A program made the translations under genes and the position numbers. A stretch of DNA of 64,000 bases from Incurvaria masculella. Taxonomy: Eukaryota > Arthropoda > Insecta > Lepidoptera > Incurvariidae. The DNA lies in the NCBI GenBank assembly GCA_946894095.1, contig OX335642.1, forward strand, positions 26,981,021-27,045,020, read 5' to 3'. Below the pieces are notes generated by a model. That model saw only the letters and a list, made by a program, of their open reading frames with translations, had not been told where the DNA came from and did not search any database. This document shows, piece after piece, positions 54,736 to 64,000 of this stretch; within the stretch, counting starts at the first letter, position 1; every line of letters begins with the position of its first letter.

Positions 54736-56309
54736 AGATCAGTCATCCATCTTGAGTTTCTTGAAAAAGATCAGCTTTATGAGGTTGCGGTGGTAGAAAT
54801 GATTCGTGGCCTCTCAGTTTAAGTGACTCACATTTGGGTGAATTGACATGAACATCGTGGTGAAAACCGAGACATATATTTGGGTATTACCCCAGCAGTC
54901 AATACGGTCTGGCAAAAGCATTATAAGCAAAGCTGCCGAATTATGGATGAGGACGGGCGGTACTCATGCGACCGAAACCGGTGCCCCAAGATGACACCGA
55001 TGCGTTGGAAAGAAGCCCTACCTTAGGCCTGATGCCACTTTATATGACGCTGAAGTCGACGATACCCAGTAAAGACCACTACACACAGGCTTCTCGTGAA
55101 GGCTTACAAAATAAAATGGTCCTTCTTTTCTTCTTCAGCCACTTTGCTGTTTTTGGCAACATGGTTTTGTCAGGACATATGCAAAGGACCTTTCCATATA
55201 GTCATCCTGCAAACTATACAATGGGTTTCCCTATAGAATTGACTACTTACACTATGATCAATAAGTTCCGGGAATTTGTAGTTTGAATTTAAAATGCTTT
55301 ACCGATTCGAATATTTTTTTTTTCTCAGGTCGGTACACCTTTCCCTGAGACTCCTGCCAAATGTCAAATATTAAATGTAATTATTAAGAGGCCCGTTGAC
55401 GCTAACGTTACGATATTTTGGTGTTATTTCAATGGTCATTTCAGAGCCGGTTAAGAATAAATACCAGTTAAAAAAAAAATATATCAAAGTTTGGACTATT
55501 ATCTAGTGTATGACCGTAAAACGGGCTTAATGCGATGCTTATACTCTTCAAAAAAAAAATAAGTTTGCAGACGCCCATTTACTAGGTTTTTGTTCCAGCG
55601 CTTGGAAATTATTCATGATTTATACAATTTTCTTTTTTAAAGTACAAGATTGCATATTTATCTAGTGAATAACCGTCAAAAAATTATTAAATAGCGAAAA
55701 ATAGATTTTATAAATCGAAAACAATATTTTGCTTCCTCGCGCTCGCCATCAAGCAGCAAAATCGATTCTGACGCGCATTCAATAATGGACCCTAACGCAA
55801 ATACAGTGTGTACAGAGGTCTCCTTTATCGTTTGTTTTCTGATCTCTGCCGACTAGTACCGCCCCTGACGTTGGGCTCTTCGCACGTGGTTTCTGTGCTA
55901 GTTATTCTCTCAGTTTTTGCGGTGATATTTGTTCAAATAACTCTAAAAATACACATCTTACGAACTTATCCTTTTGGGAATACCTTGATTTACCTGTATT
56001 CTTCTTATTTAGTAAGTAAGAATCAAGTTATCTTTGTTGCATATTTTTTGTATGAAACAAATATAGAGCACAGTATAGGCATTCTGTGATAGAGGCGGCA
56101 GTCACGACTGAAATTTTTTTTCAGCGTTCAACATAAACAATGAGCAACAAACGAAAATATTTAGGAAATGCTAGTCCGGTCCGCCTCAAGATAAAAAGAC
56201 TCGGATTCATTTTTAATGACCGAAATAAAATTTAAGTAGATTTTGTTTATAATTTTAACCCATGGATTTATTCTGCCAATTCCCCGGAGGTATCTATGGG
56301 TAGAAATGA
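54736..56309. other. No gene recognised
   Basis: Contains a 106-codon frame (54,966-55,286) and a 93-codon frame (55,808-56,089) without recognisable domains. Poly-A and poly-T patches occur near 55,310 and 55,475. Confidence 0.4.
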
Positions 56310-56385
56310 TTTCCATCTTTTCATCCAATGCTATGGTATCGACCGGGATGGGCTTAACCCTACCACCTAAAGGAAAAGGGGATTT
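56310..56385 (-). repeat. SINE body fragment
   Basis: On the minus strand: tccccttttcctttaggtgg, tagggttaagcccatcccgg, and accatagcattggatgaaaa. Only the middle of the shared body remains. Confidence 0.6.
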
Positions 56386-56533
56386 TATAAAAGTCATATT
56401 TTAAGTCAATAAAGTCGTCAAAAGGAAACATTTGGATGTTTTGAAATAATGTATGCAGTAATAGTAATCTAATTATTAACCTATTTGTTAAAGGTTTTAA
56501 TGTTTTTTTTATTTTAACGCCAACAAACTAAAA

Positions 56534-56668
56534 ACACCGGCCAAGTGCGAGTCGGACTCGAACACGAACTCTGTTACGGTTCATGAGAAACAGCCCTGTG
56601 ACAGACGGACGGACAGCGGAGGCTTAGTAATAGGGTTCCGTTTTCACCCTTTGGGTACGGAATCCTAA
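56534..56668 (+). repeat. (GACG)n-bearing dispersed repeat, copy 3, internally deleted
   Basis: ccggccaagtgcgagtcg, then a jump to gttacggttcatgagaaa and cagccctgtgacagacgg with only two GACG units, then the terminal hairpin gggttccg...cggaatcct. Half the length of copy 1. Confidence 0.75.
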
Positions 56669-56834
56669 AAATTGTTTTTGTTCTTAATCATTTATTTTTC
56701 CAATGTGTTTTAAATTTAGTATAAAATGTTTAGAATATTTATAAAAATCTACAGTTTTGGATTTTATCATGGATTCTTCTGCTATGTAAATTTGTTTCGT
56801 CATTCTTTCGTTACCCATTCGCTCCTCCCAGTTT

Positions 56835-57000
56835 TTTTTATGCAACCTGACTAGGATGGCTAATAACACACAACTGCCGTTATGATATTAGCCCAATACA
56901 CCACATTTTCGAAAGAATTAGGTGCCAACCCAGAACCTTCCCTCACGCCTACACTGAACTGGATGGGAAACACGGAAAAAAAATCATTGCCGCTTCAAAC
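56835..57000 (-). repeat. SINE tail copy
   Basis: On the minus strand: gaagcggcaatgatttttt, ccatccagttcagtgtaggc, ggaaggttctgggttggcac, gtgtattgggctaatatc, ccatcctagtcaggttgcat. The 5' part is missing. Confidence 0.72.
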
Positions 57001-57164
57001 CTAGTTTCATGCTATAGTTATGAATACTATTATTAGAATAGCATAAATATGTTTCTTTACTTGACATAATATGTTAAAGTAATGACTTTTATGTTATACT
57101 TAAACCAATTTAAAAATATTGAAGTCAGGTATATTAAATGATATAAGAGGCTATAGCGGATATG

Positions 57165-57404
57165 ACTAGCCGCCGCCACCCGCAACCTGTTTTGGCACTA
57201 GCATCACGGCCGAGTTACTTGCGCTGGGTACGGATTGTGGTAAACACCTGCATGAGACGGGTGGTTTCATCGTTCCCACCAAAGATAATACTAATAATTA
57301 CTTCATAATAGATGGCCACCTTCACACAAAGTCTTCTCCTTTCGCAGTTGTTTGCCGGCAGCAATAAAACTAATGATACCTCAAGAATATTAACGCCAAA
57401 TTAA
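57165..57404 (+). pseudogene. Unidentified coding fragment, copy 1
   Basis: One plus frame reads GTSITAELLALGTDCGKHLH, then ETGGFIVPTKDNTNNYFIID, then GHLHTKSSPFAVVC before a stop. The second half is repeated in inverted orientation at 58,960-59,130 with mostly conservative changes, so both copies derive from a real protein-coding source. I do not recognise the family. A Polinton-type or other mobile-element protein, or a captured host exon, are possibilities. Confidence 0.4.
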
Positions 57405-57689
57405 GCTTAGCACTCTGCGCGGAAAGATGAAATTTTTTTTGGCCAACCTAGTCCATCCCTTTTTGAAAGATAAGAATATTTGAGGTATATCTGTGTACTT
57501 TAGGCACTCTTTTACACAGGTCCTAAAAAATTCAATAAGTCGAGCTTGAAGAAAAATTGGGGCATTTTTTGTCTAGTTGAGAACTCTACACCCGCAGTCT
57601 GTAAATACTGAATAACTTAAACTCGTAATGGCGTGAAGCCTAATCGGTCCAAAACAAAACACCTACTCACCAATAATGCTTGTCTATGA

Positions 57690-57835
57690 AAGGTATTTCA
57701 TTTCATTTCATTTCATTTATTTATTCAACTTCTGGTAGTAAAACTACACTAAGTCATGTCACAATTTGATTGATCCGCGGATTCGATCAACCAGTGAAGA
57801 AGAACCCGCAAAGAAACTTCACTGCAATATGATAA
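57690..57835 (-). repeat. (ATTTC)n array and LINE-tail-like sequence
   Basis: catttcatttcatttcattt is followed by attcaacttctggtag and cagtgaagaagaacccgcaa. The pattern resembles 3' ends of LINE insertions, but orientation and family are unsure. Confidence 0.35.
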
Positions 57836-57929
57836 TGCACTCTCTAAGGTAAATCTGGGAGTTCATATACCCTGTATAATAATAGGGTTCGGAAACATTG
57901 CTGTTTTCGTTCATAGGTTGCCAAACAAG

Positions 57930-58200
57930 GTATACACTGGACTTGGAAATTTTTAGTTTATCCGTTGCAACTCTCACCGATTTTGTAGATGCCTGTTCAA
58001 AAACCTTTTTTACTCGGCTTATATTTCTTCATGTAGATACTAGACTAAGTCTTCACGGAATCTTTTTAAAATCGGCCTCTTCCGTTTCTTTGTGACGTTT
58101 TATTATTCGGTACATACTAATTCTTCTTGCGCCCTCTTCAATAATATGACGCTCTATCTCATATTTCTCATGAATCAAATAGTATTGAATAACTAACTTT
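57930..58200 (-). pseudogene. Tc1/mariner-type helix-turn-helix remnant
   Basis: Minus-strand frame fragments read RHIIEEGARRISMYRIIKRH, KETEEADFKKIP, and, after stops, KVFEQASTKSVRVATDKLKI then SKSSVYLV. This resembles the N-terminal helix-turn-helix region of Tc1-like transposases (spacer GRP..ST..N..RVK..., then SVR..A..L.IS.SSV). Several stops interrupt it and the catalytic domain is absent. Confidence 0.4.
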
Positions 58201-58563
58201 GAAAACAATTTTTGTTCGGCTCCATTAATTTAAAAAAAATGCAAGACTGTTTTTAAACCGGCCTATTTTGACAGATTAGTTAAGTATGGTTACCATGACA
58301 ATTATTTATTTTATATGTGAAAACTTTTTCTGTGGCCACTTTGATTTTGATTAAAGTCTCTTTACTTCTGGGACTTCCTTTATGACCCGACCTATTATAT
58401 AAACCTATGCCGCCGTGGCCCTTTTGAAAGCTCACAAGAAAAGAGTCGTAAACTGGCTCGCTGAAATTCCTAAAATCAATTGCCAATGCCGCTTCTTTGA
58501 AATAATATATCAAACAATAGGCTGGGGTGCTGTTGGTCACACTTCCATATAAATTACTGCCGA

Positions 58564-58602
58564 AATGCAGGTGCTCATAATTAGTAGGAACACCTGCATT
58601 TA
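58564..58602. repeat. Small hairpin, 11-bp stem
   Basis: aaatgcaggtg pairs with cacctgcattt across a 17-base loop. There is no further context. Confidence 0.45.
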
Positions 58603-58959
58603 GACCATAACAATTTTATAATGACTTAGAGCTTTTCACCAAGCAAGTTTATACGAAATAAATATAATATTTGTAAATAAAAAATATGTTGAATAAAATA
58701 ATACGTAAGGTATATTATGAATTGAATTGAAAATTGTACTTATTATATTTTACAGACGGATGGGTTCGTAACTAATAACAAAAAAATACAAGTAACTTCA
58801 AGAATAAATAAAGATGTAAATATGTATGGAAATATAGACTAAATATTCTTTTATGAAAACACATCTCTTAATATTAATTTAATGTGGCACTCAACTATTT
58901 AAATAGCTTGTCTCAGCGCGCTCGTCATAGCATAACATGCGTTAACCCTGAACAGCCGC

Positions 58960-59130
58960 ACAATTTGGCGCTGCTAAGGGAATGTCATTTGGTGTAAACA
59001 TTCTCGAGGTACCTGGAGTTTTATTGCTGCCGGCACAAACAACTGCGAAAGGCTTGCACTTCGTACGGAGATGGCCATCTATTACGAAGTAATTATTAGT
59101 ATTATCTTTGCTAGTAAGCTCTGAATTCAA
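58960..59130 (-). pseudogene. Unidentified coding fragment, copy 2 (inverted)
   Basis: A minus frame of 62 codons reads SKDNTNNYFVIDGHLRTK, then CKPFAVVCAGSNKTPGTSRM, then FTPNDIPLAAPNCAAVQG. The first part matches copy 1 at 57,165-57,404. Family unknown. Being 1.7 kb apart and inverted, the two could be ends of one element or two insertions. Confidence 0.4.
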
Positions 59131-59734
59131 TCAGATGCCGACCAATGTGTTACATGAGACTTCAGTTAAGGTATTTTTGATCGTCATTGAAATCGTTATG
59201 ATTTTCAGATCCTTAGGATGTTTTTGTTATTGCAGCAGGATTGTACGAATTTGTGTTTATGTAAAATACATTAACAACAAGGTGGGTACACACATATTAC
59301 AAAGTAGCTACATATTTCTTTTATATTAGTATACCTGTTGTATGCCATAAAATATCACGAACTGAAGTTCGAACTAACAAACAATATATTTTACTGCCGT
59401 AAAAACGCGTATCATCGAGTCCTGCAACACATTTCCTGAAATCAACCGCTCGACTTGTATTGTTCACTGTTTACAACCTTCAGGTGCATACATTTTTACA
59501 TCAAACATTTCCTTGAGTTGTTGTTTCGTTTTCAAAAAGAATCTGTGCAATATATCTACCAGTCCGTTACGTTTTTATAGTCGTATTCAGAGTGAACTGT
59601 CAAATTTTAGTACGCAGACTAGCACTGGACTAACCATACAAAATGCTATTTAGTTCGGCGATAATCGGTGTATTATAGGTAGTCCGCCAACTCTGATTAC
59701 TACTGTTAGGGCTTAGGAATGAAAGTATACATAC

Positions 59735-59925
59735 TAGTGGCGCGGGGACTAGACTAGAGGCCTGGGTTCAGATCCTCGCCCGTTCATGCACTACTTTCTT
59801 TCTCATTCTGAGTTATATAAGTGCATTTTGGTTACGAATGTGAGCTGGTCCATAGTTCGGAATCCATGTGAAACTGTAGGTCCCTTTCCCCTACTAGGTG
59901 GTAGGGTTTAAGCCCGTTTTAGGTT
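59735..59925 (+). repeat. tRNA-headed SINE, 5' half
   Basis: Starts tagtggcgcggggacta; box-B region gcctgggttcagatcctcgc; then cccgttcatgcactacttt, tgagctggtccatagttcgg, tgtaggtccctttcccctac and taggtggtagggtttaag. The tail is missing. Confidence 0.75.
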
Positions 59926-60600
59926 TAAGGGTTTAATTATGATTATTGTATTTTGTTAACTTCATTTTGCTAAAATAAAATTTGCCAATTAATGTTTGTT
60001 TGAATATGTAGGTTGGCCCAAGCGTATAACTAGAGTTTCTTAGATCTATGTAAAATAATACAAGTTTCTTATTCTTATGCAGATCATTCTTTCGATGCAC
60101 CTTCAAATGTTTTATTTGTCTCAAATATAAAAATAACACTACCTACATATGATTTTGTCAATTAACTTTGATGAAATGTGTATGAACTGCGTTCATTTTT
60201 ATTTTAGGCAAGTTTAAAATTAGCTGCTGTCGCGTGTGAATTTAAAAGAGCAACCCGTATAGTATACATAATATTTTATATTAATTTTTAAAATGACCTC
60301 AAGATGATATTTATTTCCATTAAGTACAGATATACATATAATATTGTTTAATATGTGTTTAATATTGTTTTATTCATCCTTACATTAAAAAAACTGATAA
60401 AACATAAAAAGCAGTATTGATAAATCAAACTCTACAATCGGTACATAATCACGAACCGATCGTGATTTGAATAAAATTCCAACCGCATTAAGTGTAATAC
60501 AACATTTATCAGATCTGAATTAATTCGCCACCTCTGAAATATTTAAACCACTCTGGCGCGTCGAAAGACTATAGCGCGTCGTAAATGATCTTGCCGGACC
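59926..60600. other. No gene recognised
   Basis: AT-rich. The 68-codon minus frame at 59,933-60,139 has no domain. Confidence 0.45.
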
Positions 60601-60717
60601 TAGCGACATCGTGAGAATGAAAGCTAATGGATGATTTCTGACTAGCCGTGGCCCGCCCTATTTTTTCAGAACACCAATAGCCGATTTTACGCTGGACTCA
60701 GTTGGAGCCTTAATTGT

Positions 60718-61455
60718 TTGGCGTCGTCTGTTTATATCAATCAAGTTTTTGAAGTTCGTCGCATTTCAAAATGGCAAAAAAATATTGAACAAAGAATTTG
60801 TTTGAAGTTTTGTGTTTCCAACGAAATCTCTTGTGCTGATGCATTCAAAATGCTACAAAAAGCCTACGGAGAATCTGCTCTCTCAAAAACAAGAGTATGC
60901 GAGTGGTATTCGTCGTTCAAAAATGGTCTCAAAGAAGTTGACGATGCACCTTGTCGTGGACGCCTTTCAACATCAACTACCAATGATAACGTCGAAAAAG
61001 TTCAAGAAATCGTACTCGAAAATCGTCAAACAGTCAATAAGGAGTACTACCTGGCCGTAATTAAGCGTTATAGAGATGCTGTGCGTAGAAAACGACCGGA
61101 ATTGTGGCAAAACAACTCATGGATTTTGCACCATGACAATGCTCCGTCTCACAAAGCGCGCATCGTGACCGATTATTTGACCAAACATACTGTAAATACA
61201 ATCCAACATGTACCGTATTTTCCGGATATGGCACCATGTGACTTTTTCCTGTTCTCAAAACTTAAATTACCCCTTCGTGGAAAGAGATTTTCGAGCATCG
61301 ATGAAATAAAAGACAATGCGACGAAGGCATTGAAAGCCATTCCTTCACCGGACTATCAAAAGTGTATGGAAGAATGGGTTAAGCGTTGGCGTAAGTGCAT
61401 CGCTTCAGACGGTTATTATTTTGAAGGTGATAAAATAAATGTATCCGTAAATTAA
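60718..61455 (+). pseudogene. mariner transposase with in-frame internal deletion
   Basis: A 245-codon open frame; mariner transposases have about 345-350. The N-terminal helix-turn-helix is present (ICLKFCVSNEISCADAFKML, then SKTRVCEWYSSFKNG and the linker GRLSTSTTNDNVEKV). Residue 103 then joins directly to TVNKEYYLAVIKRYRDAVRR, skipping about 100 residues that normally include the first catalytic Asp. The second Asp (HHDNAPSH, about 140) and third (APCDFFLFSKLK, about 175) are 34 residues apart, as D34D requires. The expected start ATG is TTG (TTGGCGTCGTCTG). It cannot be active, yet the frame stays open. The 3' non-coding end is attcccggatctttttgatc near 61,478-61,497. The 5' terminal repeat was not found. 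Confidence 0.88.
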
Positions 61456-61627
61456 AACATTTTTTTTATTTATTAATTCCCGGATCTTTTTGATCATAGT
61501 ATGTATGTAGAAAATGACCATAGAAAATGGTAAATAACCTAATCATACTAAGGACATTAAAAGTATAAAACATTTTTCAAAACATTTTTTTAAAATGTTT
61601 ATTTAGATTTTCACTGTTGTTCGACAT

Positions 61628-61715
61628 AATACTTAATGTTTACGGATATACAGTGTTAAAAAGGCTCAGCCAGGTGAGCCTTTTTAACACTGTATATCCG
61701 TAAACATTAAGTATT
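61628..61715. repeat. Perfect hairpin, 41-bp arms, 6-base loop
   Basis: 61,628-61,668 is the exact reverse complement of 61,675-61,715, with loop gccagg. It lies about 130 bases beyond the mariner 3' end. The absence of any mismatch suggests a recent origin. It could be a minimal foldback transposon, a replication-error palindrome, or a hairpin RNA source. Confidence 0.85.
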
Positions 61716-62780
61716 AAATTTTTTAATGCTCTAAAAAGAATACAATTTACTTTAAATGAAATCAAAACCGTATATGTTTTACATTATACAAGTTATAGTC
61801 GCCAGATTTACCTGTAAAAAATGTGCATTTAAATAAAATCTTGTTTTTGATAAGGTTTTTTACTGTTACTTTTAATTATATTTTTTTTGTTTTAGCAGGA
61901 AAGGTTTCTATACATTAGAACCACTTATCATTATTGAATCCATGTATAACATGTCGTGCCTGTACTATTAATAGTTAAACAGTTCCTTCGGGACTCTGAA
62001 TACAACATTGAAGAAAGTAGCCATTTCATAGTGAAACAATTCGAAACCACAAATCCAACATTTCTTGTCTATGCTGTTAGCCATTGAGGAGATCCCTTGT
62101 TGATAACCTTGAATGTAGTAACCATGTTATGGTAAAACCTAAAACTAGCTATCATAAAAATGCTTACAATTTCTTGTTTTGATTCAACAAAAGTTGAAGA
62201 GTTCCTTTGTCTGAAGCTCATCGTCGATGCAGATCATACTTATAATAAAAATCACTGTCTTTACAACTAAACCAACATGCGAAAATTCAAATCTGTAGAA
62301 TAAAAGAAAGTGCTTATAATTCAGCTTGCAAGATTTGACCTAAATACCTATCATACATACATACAAACATTGTAAGTTAAATGAAAGCTCGGAAAAAGAA
62401 TCAACTTAAACGTTAAGAACTATTTTAAATTGCAGCATTGAAAAATTCAATGCGAAATATTTTCCGATATTTCTGAGTGCAGGATAAATATCTAAGTATC
62501 CATTGTTTTAGCGAGAGAGCCATGGAACTGAAACAAAGACTGATAAGTTGAAATTCAGGAAGTTCTCCAACTTAAGCACTAAACCGCTAAGCTAAAGCAA
62601 TGTCCGACTCACCGCGTAAAAGTTTCAGCTCAGCAGTCGAGTGCAATATAAACTTTTTCATGGAACACTCTCCGGATCTGTTTTCAGATTACAGAATGTG
62701 AGTTTTAATACCTTAGCGTTGCTTCATTGTGGACATTTAAGGCTTAAAAAGTATTTAAGGATTAAGGTTTAAAGAATATT
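61716..62780. other. No gene recognised
   Basis: AT-rich with many short frames. Nothing recognised. Confidence 0.45.
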
Positions 62781-63140
62781 GTCAGCCTCGGTAGCCCAGT
62801 GGCGCGACGCCTTGTGGTTCGATAACTTGATGAAGCAACTCTGAGCGCGTTTAGGTTCTGGATGGGTGACCATTTTAAACCGTTGAGGCTGGCCGTGGTT
62901 CGGACTCCACTTAAAACTGTGGGTCCCCTTTCTTACTTGTAAGGTGGTAAGGTTAATCCCGCCCGAATTGGTACCATCGCATTGAATGAACGCAATAAAT
63001 TGTCCTTGTTTTCCATCCAGTTCAATGTAGCCGAGCAATATAAGGAAGGTCCTGGCATGTCAACTAATTCCCATATGGTGTATTAGGCTAATATCTAGTT
63101 TGGTATTAGTAATCCATGTCCAGTTACATTAAAAAAAACT
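62781..63140 (+). repeat. 5S-headed SINE, nearly complete
   Basis: Start gtcagcctcggtagcccagt; 5S-like part gatgaagcaactctgagcgc then ttctggatgggtgacc; body gtggttcggactccac, gggtcccctttcttac, ttggtaccatcgcattg, tccatccagttcaatgtagc, and the tail ggtattagtaatccatgtcc with an A-run. Compared with 20,921 the 5S region is more diverged, but the C-box-like gatgggtgacc is kept. Confidence 0.78.
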
Positions 63141-63399
63141 GAACATTTATAAATTTCTTGGTTAAATAATAAAATTAATGTTATTTTCTATTGTTCTATT
63201 TAATTTAGTTTTTAGATGTAAGAATTTCGTTGGCAACGCCATAATCCGTGTAAGTAAGCTGTAGGCATGTTTCTCGATTTATCAGTCACGGTTCTGGTAA
63301 ATCCTGAATTCACCCGAGAAGTATTTATACACACTCAATCGTCACGTCGATCAGTCAACCAACAATTGACACAAAATATATTTAAAATACTCTTTTCTT

Positions 63400-63740
63400 T
63401 ATGTAACTGAATATGGATGCCTAATAGCACACCTACTATTATATTATTCAACGCACCGAATTCCGGAAGGAATTAGGTGCCATGCCATGAAAAAATTGTC
63501 AGTCTTTTACATCCATCGGTGTATCATGCGGGAAAGGGAAGGGAAGGCCTTCCTTACCACCTAGTAGAGGAAGGGGACCTACAGTTTAACATCGATTCCA
63601 AACCATGGAGTAGCTCGAATTCGTGACGAAATGCCTTTATCCATCTCAGATAGAGAAAGAAAGTGGTGCAGGAACGGGGCGGGGATTTGAATCCAGATCT
63701 CTCGCATACAAGGCAAGTCGCTGCGCCACTAAGCTACATC
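63400..63740 (-). repeat. tRNA-headed SINE, nearly complete
   Basis: On the minus strand: gtagcttagtggcgcagcga (box A), tggattcaaatccccgcccc (box B), cgttcctgcaccactttctt, gtgagttgagc-like body, ccatggtttggaatcg, gtaggtccccttcctctac, and the tail ggcatggcacctaattcctt, with an internal rearrangement near 63,490-63,560. Both Pol III boxes are good. Confidence 0.8.
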
Positions 63741-63869
63741 CCACTCACATTTTGCATACTTATTTCGAGATACGCACGCGCCTTAAGCATTAAAACGTCA
63801 ATTAGCGAATCGTTTCTTATTCTCCCAAATAAACAGCCCCACCAAATTATCGCTGAAACTACAGAGCTT

Positions 63870-64000
63870 ATTAATAAAACAGGGTGTCTCGGCGCCGTGG
63901 CCGCCCCGGGCGCGCCACCAGAGCACATTAATCTTCGGTAATTGAAGGGAACTCGACCCGATGGCGGTCGGGCGCGGGCTGCGGGGAGGGGAGACGAACA
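63870..64000. other. GC-rich right edge
   Basis: The sequence becomes GC-rich (gccgccccgggcgcgccac, ggcggtcgggcgcgggctgc) and runs off the window. It could be the start of a CpG island or promoter beyond the edge. No frame can be called. Confidence 0.3.

Overview
The window looks like eukaryotic nuclear DNA from an insect, most likely a moth or butterfly. The evidence is an AT-rich background, no operons, CR1-clade LINEs whose ORF1 ends in a baculovirus FP-like C-terminal domain, a mariner, and repeat signatures common in Lepidoptera (the (GACG)n repeat with GGGTTCCGTACC ends, and the 'gaacctcctcc...gaagtcggttaaaa' motif). The species cannot be named from the sequence. I found no host gene I can support. 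Everything recognisable is mobile DNA, its debris, or short structured repeats.

Layout. 1-4.6 kb: a nearly complete CR1-type LINE on the minus strand (element A; ORF1, then endonuclease and reverse transcriptase split by one frameshift), with its 3' end cut by the window edge. 5-12.9 kb: SINE and LINE-tail fragments and a GC-rich island near 12 kb. 12.93-14.65 kb: an internally deleted P-superfamily DNA transposon with terminal inverted repeats and a perfect 8-bp target duplication. 15.6-20.9 kb: a second CR1-type LINE on the plus strand (element B; PHD-finger ORF1, then ORF2 with one frameshift), with a 5S-rRNA-derived SINE directly behind its tail. 21-40 kb: SINEs, MITEs, a perfect 117-bp inverted repeat carrying a tRNA-like sequence, LINE tails, and what looks like a P-element excision scar at 35.17 kb. 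40-42.9 kb: a three-level nest in which a dead LINE is interrupted by a (GACG)n repeat, itself interrupted by a 5'-truncated LINE. 44-60 kb: more SINEs, a long ACGTATAA-rich foldback element, hairpins, an inverted pair of unidentified coding fragments, and a Tc1-like helix-turn-helix remnant. 60.7-61.7 kb: a mariner with an in-frame internal deletion, followed by a perfect 41-bp-arm hairpin. The last 120 bases become GC-rich.

How the parts relate. The most coherent system is a SINE superfamily of more than 15 copies that share one body and tail but carry two alternative RNA polymerase III heads: a tRNA-like head (A and B boxes) or a head with a 5S rRNA-like segment. A shared tail usually means both are copied by the same partner LINE. 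I could not identify that LINE among the elements here. The P-like element and the 35.17-kb scar share their terminal sequence, which suggests the family once excised in this genome.
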